Source: Nitrospiria bacterium (GTDB lineage Bacteria; Nitrospirota; Nitrospiria; JACQBZ01). Taken from it: a DNA stretch of 6,552 bases. The stretch spans positions 1-6,552 of the forward strand of contig CAKKOZ010000118.1 in the NCBI GenBank assembly GCA_919901335.1, given 5' to 3'. Positions within the stretch are counted from its first letter, which is position 1. Each line of letters opens with the position of its first letter. Of this stretch, positions 6,546-6,552 are shown piece after piece. The translations under genes were made by a program, and so were the position numbers. The notes below the pieces were generated by a model, which had not been told where the DNA came from, did not search any database, and worked only from the letters and a program-made list of their open reading frames with translations.

Positions 6546-6552
6546 CGTTCAT

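Noticed and set aside
6091..6552. Second ATG at 6550-6552 as an alternative leuS start
   Set aside because: It is in a different frame from leuS; the leuS frame has a TGA at 6549-6551, so the ATG at 6543-6545 is the first possible start.

Overview
The window is a compact, housekeeping stretch of a Gram-negative bacterial chromosome. It carries six complete protein genes and almost no non-coding DNA. An outer-membrane LPS-assembly lipoprotein (LptE) together with a MurJ lipid II flippase implies a double-membraned cell with peptidoglycan. The base composition is GC-rich by eye, and the LeuRS resembles, from memory, those of Nitrospirota and deltaproteobacterial-type lineages. The phylum is an inference only; no search was possible.

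Layout from right to left on the minus strand: leuS (leucyl-tRNA synthetase, 6545 to 3960), lptE (3963 to 3439) and holA (DNA polymerase III delta subunit, 3425 to 2361) form a tight unit. leuS and lptE share an ATGA stop/start overlap. Only 13 nt, containing a good Shine-Dalgarno, separate lptE from holA. The only plus-strand gene is rpsT (ribosomal protein S20, 2121-2402), which converges on holA with a 42 bp tail-to-tail coding overlap. A 99 bp divergent region (2022-2120) separates rpsT from murJ (2021 to 435, TTG start). murJ overlaps dtd (D-aminoacyl-tRNA deacylase, 438 to 1) through a second ATGA junction. The dtd stop codon is the first base triplet of the window, so dtd is complete; leuS is also complete, with an in-frame TGA two codons upstream of its ATG.

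Themes: translation (leuS, rpsT, dtd), envelope building (lptE, murJ) and replication (holA). These look like growth-linked core functions packed together, not a dedicated pathway. Regulation visible in the sequence lies mostly in the 99 bp divergent region: a sigma70-like promoter for rpsT, a possible leader hairpin that covers the rpsT Shine-Dalgarno, and a murJ ribosome-binding site lying antisense to the rpsT -35 box.

I found no mobile element, CRISPR array, RNA gene, phage gene or sign of a new defence or biosynthetic system. The observations below are modest local features of otherwise ordinary genes.
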